A DNA stretch of 64,000 nt from Acidobacteriota bacterium (GTDB lineage: Bacteria > Acidobacteriota > Terriglobia > Terriglobales > SCQP01): positions 1 through 64,000 of the forward strand of contig JAJYIU010000011.1 of NCBI GenBank assembly GCA_021789895.1, read 5' to 3'. Shown piece by piece: positions 29,258 through 38,899 of the stretch. How positions within the stretch are numbered: position 1 is the first letter of the stretch; every line of letters starts with the position of its first letter. A program made the translations under genes and the position numbers. The notes below the pieces were generated by a model that worked only from the letters and a program-made list of their open reading frames with translations, was not told the origin of the DNA and did not search any database.

Positions 29258-29743
29258 CTAGACGACGCTCGCGGCGTTTTCCTTTTCCGGCTCGGCCATC
29301 GCGGCCGGCAGCATCCGCTGCGCCCTAAACCCGCGCCGCGCCCGCCAGAAAAAGCAATATCCTCGCGCCGGCAGCGGATTGGCGATGCTATCGCAGAGCA
29401 GATGCAGCGCCGCGCCCGCCCAGGCCGCCCACCCGATTGCGATCCCATGCGGCAGGGCGCCGGCCGCCGGCCGGGAAGCGAAGGCGAGCAGCAGCGCCCC
29501 CGCGGCGGCCCATTCCCAGCCATGCAGCGGCAGTACCAGGCGGCGCATGCGGTGGTGATAGAAGAAATCGGCAAAATCGCGGCCGCCGCGCCAGCGCCGC
29601 CCCTCGCGATAGAAGTCGAAAGCATGATCGAGATCAATCAAGGTGCCGGCGGCCAGGCAGGCGGCGGCGCCGTCCCACCCCGTCCAGGGCGACAAGGCCA
29701 GTCCCAATGCGGCGGAAACCGCAACATGCACCACCGGCTTCAT
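29258..29743 (-). CDS. YdjM-like predicted membrane-bound metal-dependent hydrolase
   Basis: 'GTLIDLDHAFDF', 'FFYHHRMRRLVLPLHGWEW', 'LHLLCDSIANP' His/Asp-rich membrane helices. Confidence 0.6.
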   Translation of the reverse strand: MKPVVHVAVSAALGLALSPWTGWDGAAACLAAGTLIDLDHAFDFYREGRRWRGGRDFADFFYHHRMRRLVLPLHGWEWAAAGALLLAFASRPAAGALPHGIAIGWAAWAGAALHLLCDSIANPLPARGYCFFWRARRGFRAQRMLPAAMAEPEKENAASVV

Positions 29744-29853
29744 GCCTGCTTTCGACCTCGTCGTTTCGAGGGGATGCCCGAGCGCCGGATTTCACGAAAC
29801 CTGCGACGAGCCCGCGGCCAATATTTCTATCGTAGCAAAATCAATTCACGCCC

Positions 29854-30615
29854 TCAGGCCAGGCGCGCGGGCAGCAGAATGCCGGCCAGATTCTGCAGGT
29901 AATGCTCGTCGCTGAGCGGCGCGGTGATTTCCTCGGGAAAACGCACCCGCGCCTCGAAATAATCTCGCAGCTCGCGATAGAGGCCGAGCCGGGCGGGGGC
30001 GTCGAATTCCTGGCGGCGCAGCAGCGCGGCCACCAGCAGGCGGGTTTCCGCCGGCGTCGCGATCTGGCGAATCCGGTACGCCGGAACGGTGCAGGCTTTC
30101 ATCGAGTTGAACTTCTCCGGACGCAGCGCTGCGAAGTCGCCGGCCGGCGCGCCGGCTTCGCAGACCACGACGGTCGAGGCGAGCATGTCTCCCAGGCGCT
30201 GAAAATGCCGGTTGAGCACGGCCGCGGCGCCGCCCGCCAGATAGAGCAGCGGCAGGGCGTCAATCACGCGCATGAGGTTGCGCGTGACCACCTGCGGCGG
30301 GGTCAGCGGCAGGCCGCGCGCATCCACCACGCGCAATTTGAAGACGCGCTTGCCCAGGGTTTGCCCGCGCCAGAACCACTCCAGCGCGATGCCGTAGCCG
30401 ACCGAGAGCACAAACTCCAGCAGGGTGAGCAAAGCGGCTCCGTAGAAGGAAGCGCCGAAGATCAGGCCCACGCCGGTCGAAACCAGCGAGATCGCCGCGC
30501 CCACCGCCGCCAGGTCAATCGCCAGCGCCAGGCAGCGCTGGGCCGGGCCGGCGAGTCGAAGATCGAAGCGCAGCCCTTCGGGCGTGGTCAGCGTCAACCG
30601 CCGCTCGCTCGTCAT
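29854..30615 (-). CDS. RDD family membrane protein
   Basis: 'ALAIDLAAVG', 'GQTLGKRVFKLRVVDARGLPLTPPQVVTRNLMRVID', 'RLGDMLASTVVV'; overlaps upstream gene 4 nt. Confidence 0.85.
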   Translation of the reverse strand: MTSERRLTLTTPEGLRFDLRLAGPAQRCLALAIDLAAVGAAISLVSTGVGLIFGASFYGAALLTLLEFVLSVGYGIALEWFWRGQTLGKRVFKLRVVDARGLPLTPPQVVTRNLMRVIDALPLLYLAGGAAAVLNRHFQRLGDMLASTVVVCEAGAPAGDFAALRPEKFNSMKACTVPAYRIRQIATPAETRLLVAALLRRQEFDAPARLGLYRELRDYFEARVRFPEEITAPLSDEHYLQNLAGILLPARLA

Positions 30616-31655
30616 CGCCGCGCCTCCACGCCCGCGGCGGGTGCAATGGCTGCGCCGGCGGGCGGCTTGCCCTTTCGGCCGGCCAGGCTGAAATACAGCG
30701 TGAGCGCGGCCAACTCCGACAGTCCGAAGGCAATCTGGTAAGGCTCCAGGCCGGGCCCGTGATGCTGGGAATAAAAGCCCTCGATGACGCCGGCCCACAC
30801 CAACATGCACGCCAGCCCGCCGATAATGACGGTCAGATCGGGCAGCAGCGCCCGCAGCCGCTGGCTGCGGCTTTCGCGCCCGCGCTGCAGCAAACCGGCA
30901 GCAATCAGGAACCCTCCCTGCCCGCCGATCAGCATGGCGGGAATTTCAAAGGCGCCGTGCGGCAAAAGCCAGGAGGCGGCGAAGGCGCCAAAGCCGGCCA
31001 ACCCGTAGCGCGCCACCACCGCGCCCAGCAGCGCTCCATTCATAAAAAGCATCGCGGCCGTACCGAATCCCAAGGTCACCCCCAGAAACAGAACCAGCAG
31101 CGTGACGCGGATATTGTGGGTCATCAATCCCGCCGCGAAGGCGGATTCGGTGCGCGGGTTGAGCAGCGGGCTGGGGTGATGCTCCTCCTGCGCCACCCGC
31201 TTTCCCGGGTGTTGGAGGTAGCCGGCCGGCAGCAGGATATTCACCGCCACCGGATCGACGCTCACCGCCACGCCGGCGACAACGGCGCCGGCCAGCGTGA
31301 TCGCCACGCTCAAGGCGAACAGGCGGATGTGCTTGCGGAAGACCTGCGGAAAGAGCACGGCCAGGCGGCCGGCGCCGCGCAGTACGTCTTTCGCCTGCAT
31401 TCGCTCGCGCGACTGGTAAAGTTCCCCGTACGCCCGCGCCACCAGTTGGGTCAGGTAGCGCTCCAGGTCCGTCGCGCTCGCGCCGTTCTGCACGCGGGTC
31501 AGCGCCCAGCCGGCCCGGCTGTAGAGCTGTTGGAAACGGTCCCATTCCTCCAGCTCCAGCGGCCGGTGTCCGGGCTCGAAGCGCAGCAGCAGCCCTTCCA
31601 GCTCCTGCCAGTAGCGCCGCTCGCGCCCGGCGAAACGCTCCAGGTCTAAAATCAC
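30612..31655 (-). CDS. stage II sporulation protein M (SpoIIM)-like membrane protein
   Basis: 'NIRVTLLVLFLGVTLGFGTAAMLFMNGALLGAV', 'LLPHGAFEIPAMLIGGQGGFLIA'; GTG start overlapping upstream stop. Confidence 0.82.
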   Translation of the reverse strand: MILDLERFAGRERRYWQELEGLLLRFEPGHRPLELEEWDRFQQLYSRAGWALTRVQNGASATDLERYLTQLVARAYGELYQSRERMQAKDVLRGAGRLAVLFPQVFRKHIRLFALSVAITLAGAVVAGVAVSVDPVAVNILLPAGYLQHPGKRVAQEEHHPSPLLNPRTESAFAAGLMTHNIRVTLLVLFLGVTLGFGTAAMLFMNGALLGAVVARYGLAGFGAFAASWLLPHGAFEIPAMLIGGQGGFLIAAGLLQRGRESRSQRLRALLPDLTVIIGGLACMLVWAGVIEGFYSQHHGPGLEPYQIAFGLSELAALTLYFSLAGRKGKPPAGAAIAPAAGVEARR

Positions 31656-33091
31656 AGCGCCTGCCTCCGTTTGGCCTCCAAATAGGTTTCGACCACGCTC
31701 AACAAAAACTGGCGCGGACCGGCGAAGCGCACGGTCACGCCGCAACGGGCCATCTCGCGCCGGTAAGCATCCAGGCGCAGGTACTCGCGGTGGCCGGCGA
31801 GACGGGCATAAATTTCGGGCAGGGATGCGGCCGGCGGGCGGCGGCCCTCGAACATCCGCTCCACTCCTTCCGGCAGCAGGCAGTGCACCGAAACCAGGTG
31901 ATTCCGCGCCAGCGTGGCGATGGCATCAAACAGGCTGTCGGCAATGCCTGGCTCGCTCACATCGGTCAGCAGAAGAAATTGCGAGCGGCGGCGCACCAGG
32001 CTCGCAACGTTCGCCAGCAGCAGATCGAATTCGGGGTTGACCCGCTCGCTTTTCAGCCGCAGCAGCCGCTCGCGCACGCGGTTAAACTGGGCCGGCCCCG
32101 CGGCGGCGCGCAGCATCGAGGTCAGCGCATCGGCAAACGTAAACAGCCCGTATGCATCACCTAACTCGGCGCAGGCGGCCAGCAGCGCCAGCGTGGCATC
32201 GGCATAGAGATCGAGCTGGGACGCACTGCCCTCCGCCGGCCGCAGCGCGCTCAGCCGCGCGTGGTCCACGCCGACATAAATGCGCTGCATCTGTTCCCAC
32301 TGGAACAGCCGCGTGACCGGGTATCCGCGCCGCGCCGTCGCCTTCCAACTGACCTCCGGGTAGGCATCGCCGGGCAGGTATTCGCGCAGCCGGTCGAATT
32401 CGCGGCCCTGACCGGTAGGAAGCTGCTGCCGCATGCCGGTGACAAACTGGTAGAGCGGACTCGCCAGCACGGCCCGCCATCCCGGCCGCCAGTCCGGATA
32501 AACCTTCAGCGCCACCGGCAGCGAAAGCTCGCCCAGCACCTTCCAAAGACCCAGCCGCGACGGCGCCTGCACCCGGGCCTGCAGGCCGGCATAAAGCCCG
32601 CGGTGCCGGGGATGAAATCCGGCCTCCCAACGCACTGCGCCTGCCGCGGCCAGCGGAATCTCGGCCGCCTCCGCCGGCGCGCCGCAGGCGGCGAGTTCCG
32701 GCCCATGAAAGGCCAAACCAATCCGCGCCGGTGGAAGCGGTTTTGGCGAACGGCGTTGAAAGAACAGAGGCACGATGCCGCTGCGCCCTTCGGTCAGGCG
32801 CGCCACCGCCTCGACACCTATCCGCAGCCGGCGCGCTTGCCGCCAGCCCCATACGAGATCGAGCGCGGATGCCGCGGCCAGCGCCAGCGCGGCGGCCGGG
32901 GCGAGCAGGGCGCCGGCCCGCGAGAACGGAGCCAGGATGACTAGCAGCACGATCAGCGCCCAAAGCTGGAGAAACAAGCGCCCCGGCGCGACCCGCAGCC
33001 GGCCGCAACTTACCCATTCCAGCGCGGGGGCCCGCGGCTGCGCCGTGGGCGCGCTGGATGCGGGCAACGCAACTGGAACTGCGGTAGCCAT
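31652..33091 (-). CDS. DUF58 domain-containing protein
   Basis: 'GREFDRLREYLPGDAYPEVSWKATARRGYPVTRLFQWEQMQRIYVGVDHARL' DUF58 core. Confidence 0.88.
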   Translation of the reverse strand: MATAVPVALPASSAPTAQPRAPALEWVSCGRLRVAPGRLFLQLWALIVLLVILAPFSRAGALLAPAAALALAAASALDLVWGWRQARRLRIGVEAVARLTEGRSGIVPLFFQRRSPKPLPPARIGLAFHGPELAACGAPAEAAEIPLAAAGAVRWEAGFHPRHRGLYAGLQARVQAPSRLGLWKVLGELSLPVALKVYPDWRPGWRAVLASPLYQFVTGMRQQLPTGQGREFDRLREYLPGDAYPEVSWKATARRGYPVTRLFQWEQMQRIYVGVDHARLSALRPAEGSASQLDLYADATLALLAACAELGDAYGLFTFADALTSMLRAAAGPAQFNRVRERLLRLKSERVNPEFDLLLANVASLVRRRSQFLLLTDVSEPGIADSLFDAIATLARNHLVSVHCLLPEGVERMFEGRRPPAASLPEIYARLAGHREYLRLDAYRREMARCGVTVRFAGPRQFLLSVVETYLEAKRRQAL

Positions 33092-33141
33092 GTTCTGCCT
33101 GTGGAATGCGCGCCGGCTAAAAATCATTCCCTCTGGCGCGC

Positions 33142-34122
33142 TTACCTGGGCACCTCCACCGCCGCCAAAATTTCCTGGATCGTCTCGGGAACCGTCACGC
33201 CTTCGAGTTCGAACTCCGGCTTCAGCACCAGGCGATGCTCCAGCACCGGCCGGGCCAGATCCTTGATGTCGTCCGGGGTCACGAACTCGCGGCCGCGAAT
33301 GGCGGCCAACACCCGGGATGCGCGCACGAAGGCCAGCGTGGCCCGCGGCCCGCCGCCCACCAGCACCGCAGCGTGGCTCCGGGTTTCGCGCACGATCCGC
33401 ACGATATAACGGCCCAGCTCGTCCTGCAGGGTCAGCGCCGAGGCCAGGCGCAGCGCCGCCGCCATTTGCGGCGCGGTGATCGCGGGCGCGCAGTCCTCGT
33501 CCAGGCGGCTTTCCGGCGCCGTTCCGCCGGCTTGTCTTCGCGCCAACTCTTCCTCCGCCTCCAGTTCCGGATAATCCATGTTGATCTTGAGCAGGAAGCG
33601 GTCTTTCTGCGCCTCGGGCAGCGCGTAGGTGCCCTGGTGCTCGATCGGATTCTGCGTAGCGAAGACGGTGAAGTGCGGCGGCAGCGCGTAGGTCACGCGA
33701 TCAATCGTGACCTGCCGTTCCTGCATCGCCTGCAACAGCGCCGATTGCGTCTTGGCGGGGGCGCGGTTGATTTCGTCGGCCAGCAGGAAACCCGTAAAAA
33801 TCGGCCCTTTCACCAGGCGGAACTCCTGCGTGCGCAAATCGAAGACGTTGGTGCCGGTAATATCGGCGGGCATCAGGTCGGGGGTGAACTGGATGCGCTG
33901 GTAATCCGAGCTCACGGCCCGCGCCAGGGCGCGCACCAGCAGCGTTTTGGCGACTCCGGGCGCGCCTTCGACCAGGGCGTGGCCGCCGCTGAAAATCGTC
34001 ACCAGCGCATAATCCAGCACGGATTCCTGCCCGATCAGCACTTGCGCCACCCGGCGGCGCACCTCCGCAATCGTTTCCGGCAGCGAGGGTTGAGATTGCA
34101 CAGCGGTGGTAGCGTCAGCCAC
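33142..34122 (-). CDS. MoxR-family AAA+ ATPase
   Basis: 'HALVEGAPGVAKTLLVRALA', 'GFLLADEINRAPAKTQSALLQAMQERQVTID', 'FATQNPIEHQGTYALPEAQKDRFLLK'. Confidence 0.95.
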   Translation of the reverse strand: MADATTAVQSQPSLPETIAEVRRRVAQVLIGQESVLDYALVTIFSGGHALVEGAPGVAKTLLVRALARAVSSDYQRIQFTPDLMPADITGTNVFDLRTQEFRLVKGPIFTGFLLADEINRAPAKTQSALLQAMQERQVTIDRVTYALPPHFTVFATQNPIEHQGTYALPEAQKDRFLLKINMDYPELEAEEELARRQAGGTAPESRLDEDCAPAITAPQMAAALRLASALTLQDELGRYIVRIVRETRSHAAVLVGGGPRATLAFVRASRVLAAIRGREFVTPDDIKDLARPVLEHRLVLKPEFELEGVTVPETIQEILAAVEVPR

Positions 34123-35362
34123 GCCCGGCCTCCTTTAAATTTTCCCGCGAGCCCGCGCGCGAAGGCGCCAGCAGCTCGCGTAAGCGATTGAACGTTTCGA
34201 TTTCCCCGCCGCCAGACCGTTCCGCCAGCCAGCGCTCCAGCGGGGCCTGGCGGGCCGCCTTGCCCGGCTCGCGGCAGTATTCGCGGATGCATAGCCGGAG
34301 CAGCCCCGCCGGCGGAATAATGCGCTGCAACAACCGGCTGGCAGCCGGCACCCGTTGCGACGGCAATGCGGTGACCGGCTCGGGGACGGGCTCATCGGAC
34401 AAGGGCGCCAGCAGGTGCATCCACTGCATCCAGGCGTAAAACAGCACCAGCAGCACGATCGCAAGCAGCGCGGGTAGGAGCCGGTAGCGCTGCAACAGCC
34501 AGAACATGCCGGGATTGTCTTCGATGCCGTGCACGGTTTCGTCCACCATTACCCGGGAACGGCCGCCAAGCAGCCAGCGGTCGAACGGAATCGCGCCGGC
34601 CACCGCCTGCGCCGCCGCGCTGCCCGACGAGGCCCGCCGCAACACCCGGTTCGTCAGCGGCCGCGGGTCGGTCATTACGATCAGCCGGCCGCGGCCAAAA
34701 CTGCGCTCGACCACCAACGGCGCCCGTAAGCTGGCCGCGGTCACGCAAGTTTGCCAACCGCGGCCCGGCAATAACTCATATCCGGTATGGAACGGAATCG
34801 GGCCCGGCGCCCAAAGCGCGCCTCGCGCCGCGCCCCAGGTCCAGACCCGATGCGGCAAGCTCTTCGCCTGTAATTGCAGATGCCGCCAGAACAGCAGCGG
34901 AGCGGGTGGCGCTGCCGGGCGCGGCTTAGCCTGGCCGCCCTGGTCCGATTTATCCGCGGTGGCTTGGGACGCGGATTGCGCGCCGGAACGCTTCGGCTGC
35001 AGCGGCAGTTGCATCGGGCCGCTCAACACTACCCGTCCGCCCGCGCGAACGAAGCGCAGCATGGCTTCCAGTTGGGATTCAGCTAACCGCCCGGGCGCCA
35101 GGATAAAGACCGTCGTCGCCCAGGGCCGTAAATCGTCGAAACGCCAACGCCGCTCGTGCCGGATGACGCTGACATGCAAGGCCGCCAGGCTGTCGAAAAA
35201 GCCGCTGGCGCCTTCCGGAGCGCTGCTGATGCTCGAAGCCCCGCCAAAAGCTTTGGTGCGGTATTGCCGCAGCACCAACACAGCCGCGAAGACCATGAAC
35301 CCGGCAAGGGCCGCGGCCAGCGCCGGCAAGATAACGCGCGAGCGGCGGTTGCCGTGGCTCAT
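34115..35362 (-). CDS. DUF4350-containing membrane protein
   Basis: N-terminal TM, 'ATTVFILAPGRLAESQLEAMLRFVRAGGRVVLSG', 'FGRGRLIVMTDPRPLTNRVL', second TM; adjacent to MoxR. Confidence 0.75.
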   Translation of the reverse strand: MSHGNRRSRVILPALAAALAGFMVFAAVLVLRQYRTKAFGGASSISSAPEGASGFFDSLAALHVSVIRHERRWRFDDLRPWATTVFILAPGRLAESQLEAMLRFVRAGGRVVLSGPMQLPLQPKRSGAQSASQATADKSDQGGQAKPRPAAPPAPLLFWRHLQLQAKSLPHRVWTWGAARGALWAPGPIPFHTGYELLPGRGWQTCVTAASLRAPLVVERSFGRGRLIVMTDPRPLTNRVLRRASSGSAAAQAVAGAIPFDRWLLGGRSRVMVDETVHGIEDNPGMFWLLQRYRLLPALLAIVLLVLFYAWMQWMHLLAPLSDEPVPEPVTALPSQRVPAASRLLQRIIPPAGLLRLCIREYCREPGKAARQAPLERWLAERSGGGEIETFNRLRELLAPSRAGSRENLKEAGRG

Positions 35363-36096
35363 CGCGGCAGCACCTCCCGCTGCGCCGCGAGAAAGCTATC
35401 GAGAAAATCCGGCGTGACCGCCGCGCCGCCGTACCAGACCTGGTCGAACCATTGCACCAGGCGGCCGAAGCTGTTGCCACGCTCGCTCGATGCGGCGCCG
35501 CCGGCTTGATAGCGCAACTGCCGGCGGAATTCCTGCAGATACTCGCGGTTTGTACGGTCGCGCCGGAGCTGCAGCCATTTTTCCCGCTGCAGCGCCGACA
35601 GGCAGGCGAGAAACGCGGCCCGCAGCGCCAGCCGCAAATCACCCGCGGCTTGCAGCTCGCGGCAGAGCCGCAGCCATTCTTCTTCGCTTTGCTCCGCTCC
35701 GGTGGCGCGCTCCAATTCTTCGGCCGCGGCCTTGACCGCTTGCACCGGCGCCGGCTTCGGCCCGCCCCGCTTGATCTGCCGCCGCACCAGGATGAAAACT
35801 CCAGCCACCGCGGCGCCCAATAGCACCCATACCCATACCCCGATCGCCTGCGGCGCCGCATGCGGGGAGGCCTGCCCCAGTTGCCAGTGTCCAAAGAGCC
35901 AGTGGAAGAACCGGACGATCAGATGGGCGAGCCAGTGGAAAAAGCGCCGAAATGGATGCCCAATCCAATGGATCAGCCGTGACAGAAAGCGAGTGAGCCA
36001 CCCTTCCCGCCGGGCGGTGCGCCAGTCATAAACCGGGTGGGCAAATTCCTGGCGCAGGGCGTGGGCCAGCCCCCGGGAACTGACGGCTTTAAGCAC
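35359..36096 (-). CDS. DUF4129-containing membrane protein
   Basis: C-terminal 'RTNREYLQEFRRQL...FGRLVQWFDQVWYGGAAV' DUF4129-like; single TM; gene context. Confidence 0.75.
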   Translation of the reverse strand: MLKAVSSRGLAHALRQEFAHPVYDWRTARREGWLTRFLSRLIHWIGHPFRRFFHWLAHLIVRFFHWLFGHWQLGQASPHAAPQAIGVWVWVLLGAAVAGVFILVRRQIKRGGPKPAPVQAVKAAAEELERATGAEQSEEEWLRLCRELQAAGDLRLALRAAFLACLSALQREKWLQLRRDRTNREYLQEFRRQLRYQAGGAASSERGNSFGRLVQWFDQVWYGGAAVTPDFLDSFLAAQREVLPR

Positions 36097-36955
36097 GCGC
36101 CCCTCCGCCTTTCCTCAGCGCTCCGGCGAGCTTTCGCAGTTCCAGCTCCAAATCCTCCCCCGTACGCCGGCTCTTCCGATGAAAGTACCGCACGGCAAAG
36201 GCGGCTTGCGCAAACGGCGCCAGCAGCAAATAAGTCAGCAATGCCAATCCGGCCCAAAACGTGCTGTTGGCCATCAGCGCCAGCGGGCTCACGCGCGTCC
36301 AGGCGGTTTCAAGGCCGAACAGATGATTCAGCAGGTAGGGCGCCAGAAAAACGGCGATGCCCAGGTTCACCATCAGAATCGCCGCCAGCAGCAGGCAGTG
36401 CAGCGCCAGGAATTGCTGTTGCCCGAATCCACTGCCGCCAATCTGGAACGAGCCGCGCAGGGCTCGCCGCCGCCAGCCTTTTTGTCCCTGCCGCGCGCGC
36501 AACTCCAGGGGAAAGTATAGCGATGCGCCGTACACGGCCGTCACGCCCAATAGCGTGGCTAAGGAGGCCAGCCAGGCGCAGAGAAAGAACGCCCCCGCGG
36601 CCGCATGGTTAAGTCCTCGCAGCGCGGTGGCCGCCGCCGGCTCCGGCGATGCAGGAAGCAGCGATTCCATAAATCGGCCGGTACAATAGCTCTTCCAGGC
36701 ATAAAGTCCGGCCAGCAGCAATGCCGCCAGAAAATATGCGTTCAAATCGGCGTGCCAGGTGGCGAGCCGGGTCCAGATCCAGAGCATGCCGCAGCACCAG
36801 GGCAAGGCGCCGGCGTAAAACCAGAGCGCCGGTTGAAAACCGGCATCGGCCAGCAGGCTAATGCCCTGATCCAGCAGCGCCAACGGGCGCGGGCCGCCCG
36901 CCGGAGCGCTGGGCTGCTTTTCCGCCAACGGCGCATGCGCCGCAGCCGCGCTCAT
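36089..36955 (-). CDS. polytopic membrane protein of unknown function
   Basis: 289 aa with several TM helices; ATG at 36955 overlaps upstream stop. Confidence 0.7.
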   Translation of the reverse strand: MSAAAAHAPLAEKQPSAPAGGPRPLALLDQGISLLADAGFQPALWFYAGALPWCCGMLWIWTRLATWHADLNAYFLAALLLAGLYAWKSYCTGRFMESLLPASPEPAAATALRGLNHAAAGAFFLCAWLASLATLLGVTAVYGASLYFPLELRARQGQKGWRRRALRGSFQIGGSGFGQQQFLALHCLLLAAILMVNLGIAVFLAPYLLNHLFGLETAWTRVSPLALMANSTFWAGLALLTYLLLAPFAQAAFAVRYFHRKSRRTGEDLELELRKLAGALRKGGGARA

Positions 36956-37263
36956 CGCGCTTCCTTGCTGGCCGCCGCCGCCGGCCGGCCGGGATTCAGA
37001 TTGGCCAGCGGCCGCAATAGTGCCAGAAAAACCGCCGCTTGCACCAATACCGCCGCGCCTAAAATCAGCGCGGCGCCGACCCAGGCGCGCCAACCTGCGT
37101 CCCGCGCCGCCTGGGCGTGAAATGCGGCCAGGCAGGGGCGGCAGTACACCACGCCGTCGAAATCGGTGATGCATTCCCGGCAAAAATCGCGCCCGCAGTG
37201 CGGGCACCGCGCCGCCGCCTCGCGTTCCTTATGAAAATGGCAGCGGGCATGGCGCAGGGTCAT
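36952..37263 (-). CDS. small B-box/zinc-finger-like protein with C-terminal TM
   Basis: 'CHFHKEREAAARCPHCGRDFCRECITDFDGVVYCRPC' then hydrophobic helix. Confidence 0.72.
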   Translation of the reverse strand: MTLRHARCHFHKEREAAARCPHCGRDFCRECITDFDGVVYCRPCLAAFHAQAARDAGWRAWVGAALILGAAVLVQAAVFLALLRPLANLNPGRPAAAASKEAR

Positions 37264-38249
37264 GGGACGGAAACTTCCGCGGCGCCCGGGGAAGCTGCAG
37301 CCACCGGCGCGGCGGCAAAATGGCCTTTTTGGATGAATGACCAGAGCGCACCCACGGCGGCCAGGGCCAGATCCAAAATGGCGGCGATGACGCTGATTCG
37401 ATGATCCAATTTGTGCAACCAGATTTTTCCGGCAGGGGTCGTGATCAATGCAAGATGAGTGAACACGATGACTATGGATACAACGATGAATAGCGGCCAG
37501 GACAACACATAGGTCAACCCGATCGCGCGAATGCCGGGCATGGCGCGGTGCTGAAATACATGGATTGCGGAAATCAGAAGAAACAAAAAAGTAATTGCGG
37601 AGAATAGGATGACAAGCCAATTACGCCCATGAAACCATTGCGGCTGCCATAACGCGAGCAGGTCCCGGCCGCCTTGAGCGCCCAGCGCGATCGTGGCCGC
37701 CCAAAAAAACCAACTCCACCGCCGCGGCGCGATCGATTCCGCTTTCTGGCCGGCGGCGGCGGCCAGCGGGCTTTCCGCCCGGGGCGCGTTCGCGAAATCC
37801 ACCCCGCCCGGAAGCGCAATCTCACCCTGCGCTGCTTCCACCAGGGTTTTAATTTGCGCCGCCACCTTCCGGTTCTTCCGCATCCGGCTGGCCAGGGGAA
37901 AACGAAAATCCGATGTTTCCGTCCGGATTTCGGCCTGCCCGAAGGGGCCGAGGATAAGTTCGGCGCTGATGGCGGCCATGCCGCATGCCACCGTGATCCA
38001 GCCGGCGATAGCCACATGCAGGGCGAAGAAAAGCCAGCCCAGCAAAGCCGCGGCGGCCGACCAGAGACCGGCCCTGATTTTGTCGCGCCGCGTGGAATAC
38101 AGAACGATCGTCTGGATGTCGTCGAAAAAGATGCGGCGATATTCGACCCGCCAGGTCAATTGCTGCGCCAGCAGCAGATGGCCGGCGCCGGCATACCAGC
38201 GGTAGCGGTAAAAGCCGCGCGAAAAAGAGGAAAGCTTGCTGTAGCTCAA
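37260..38249 (-). CDS. membrane protein of unknown function
   Basis: Multiple TM segments; probable TTG start at 38249 just after upstream stop; longer N-terminal extension would overlap the upstream gene. Confidence 0.55.
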   Translation of the reverse strand: MSYSKLSSFSRGFYRYRWYAGAGHLLLAQQLTWRVEYRRIFFDDIQTIVLYSTRRDKIRAGLWSAAAALLGWLFFALHVAIAGWITVACGMAAISAELILGPFGQAEIRTETSDFRFPLASRMRKNRKVAAQIKTLVEAAQGEIALPGGVDFANAPRAESPLAAAAGQKAESIAPRRWSWFFWAATIALGAQGGRDLLALWQPQWFHGRNWLVILFSAITFLFLLISAIHVFQHRAMPGIRAIGLTYVLSWPLFIVVSIVIVFTHLALITTPAGKIWLHKLDHRISVIAAILDLALAAVGALWSFIQKGHFAAAPVAAASPGAAEVSVP

Positions 38250-38251
38250 GG

Positions 38252-38899
38252 CTAAACTCTTGCCGCGAACACTATCAAAAATATAATGCTCCCGCTGAGG
38301 GTGAACAGCAGCAGGTCGCCGGCCACGAAGCGCCACGGAGAGCGCGGCAGCAGGTAGCGGCGCGGCGATTTCCAATGCCGAACCGTCACAATCAGGCAGT
38401 ACGGCATCACCAAAATCCAGCTTGGCCAAACCAAGATCCAAAGCAGGCTAAGCGATAGCACCATGCTGTCGTACTGAAACTCGGAACTGGTCAAGGCTTT
38501 TTGCGGCGCCGCGGCGCCGGGATTTTCCACGCAGGTGGGACAGTAATGCCGCCCTTCCAGCTCCACATCGCACAGATGGCACACATACCGGCCGCACGCG
38601 TCACAGGCGCGTTCGGCGGCAGCCGAGGCATGGAAGAAGCAGACCGCATCGCCGGCAACCGCAGCGGCCTGCAGCCGCGCCGGCGGCCGCGCCTCGACCG
38701 CGCGCGGAAACACGAATGCGGCCAGTTGCCGCCCGCACGACGGGCACTCGGCGCTCTCGCCGTTGACCACCTCGGCCGGATGCGAGCAGCGCGGGCAGTG
38801 GATGGTCACGCGCGCGGATAAAGTCCCCGGCGCCGCGGCTGCCGCCGCTTCCGGCAGCGCGCCGCCTGCATCTCCCGCTGCGTCCGGACCCAGGCTCAT
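38252..38899 (-). CDS. zinc-ribbon/zinc-finger membrane protein
   Basis: 'IHCPRCSHPAEVVNGESAECPSCGRQ', 'CFFHASAAAERACDACGRYVCHLCDVELEGRHYCPTC' plus TM helices. Confidence 0.72.
   Translation of the reverse strand: MSLGPDAAGDAGGALPEAAAAAAPGTLSARVTIHCPRCSHPAEVVNGESAECPSCGRQLAAFVFPRAVEARPPARLQAAAVAGDAVCFFHASAAAERACDACGRYVCHLCDVELEGRHYCPTCVENPGAAAPQKALTSSEFQYDSMVLSLSLLWILVWPSWILVMPYCLIVTVRHWKSPRRYLLPRSPWRFVAGDLLLFTLSGSIIFLIVFAARV

Noticed and set aside
29250-29264. GCTAGCTAGCTAG palindromic run at the ftsK stop
   Set aside because: Explained by overlapping stop codons of two convergent genes; no stem with T-tract.
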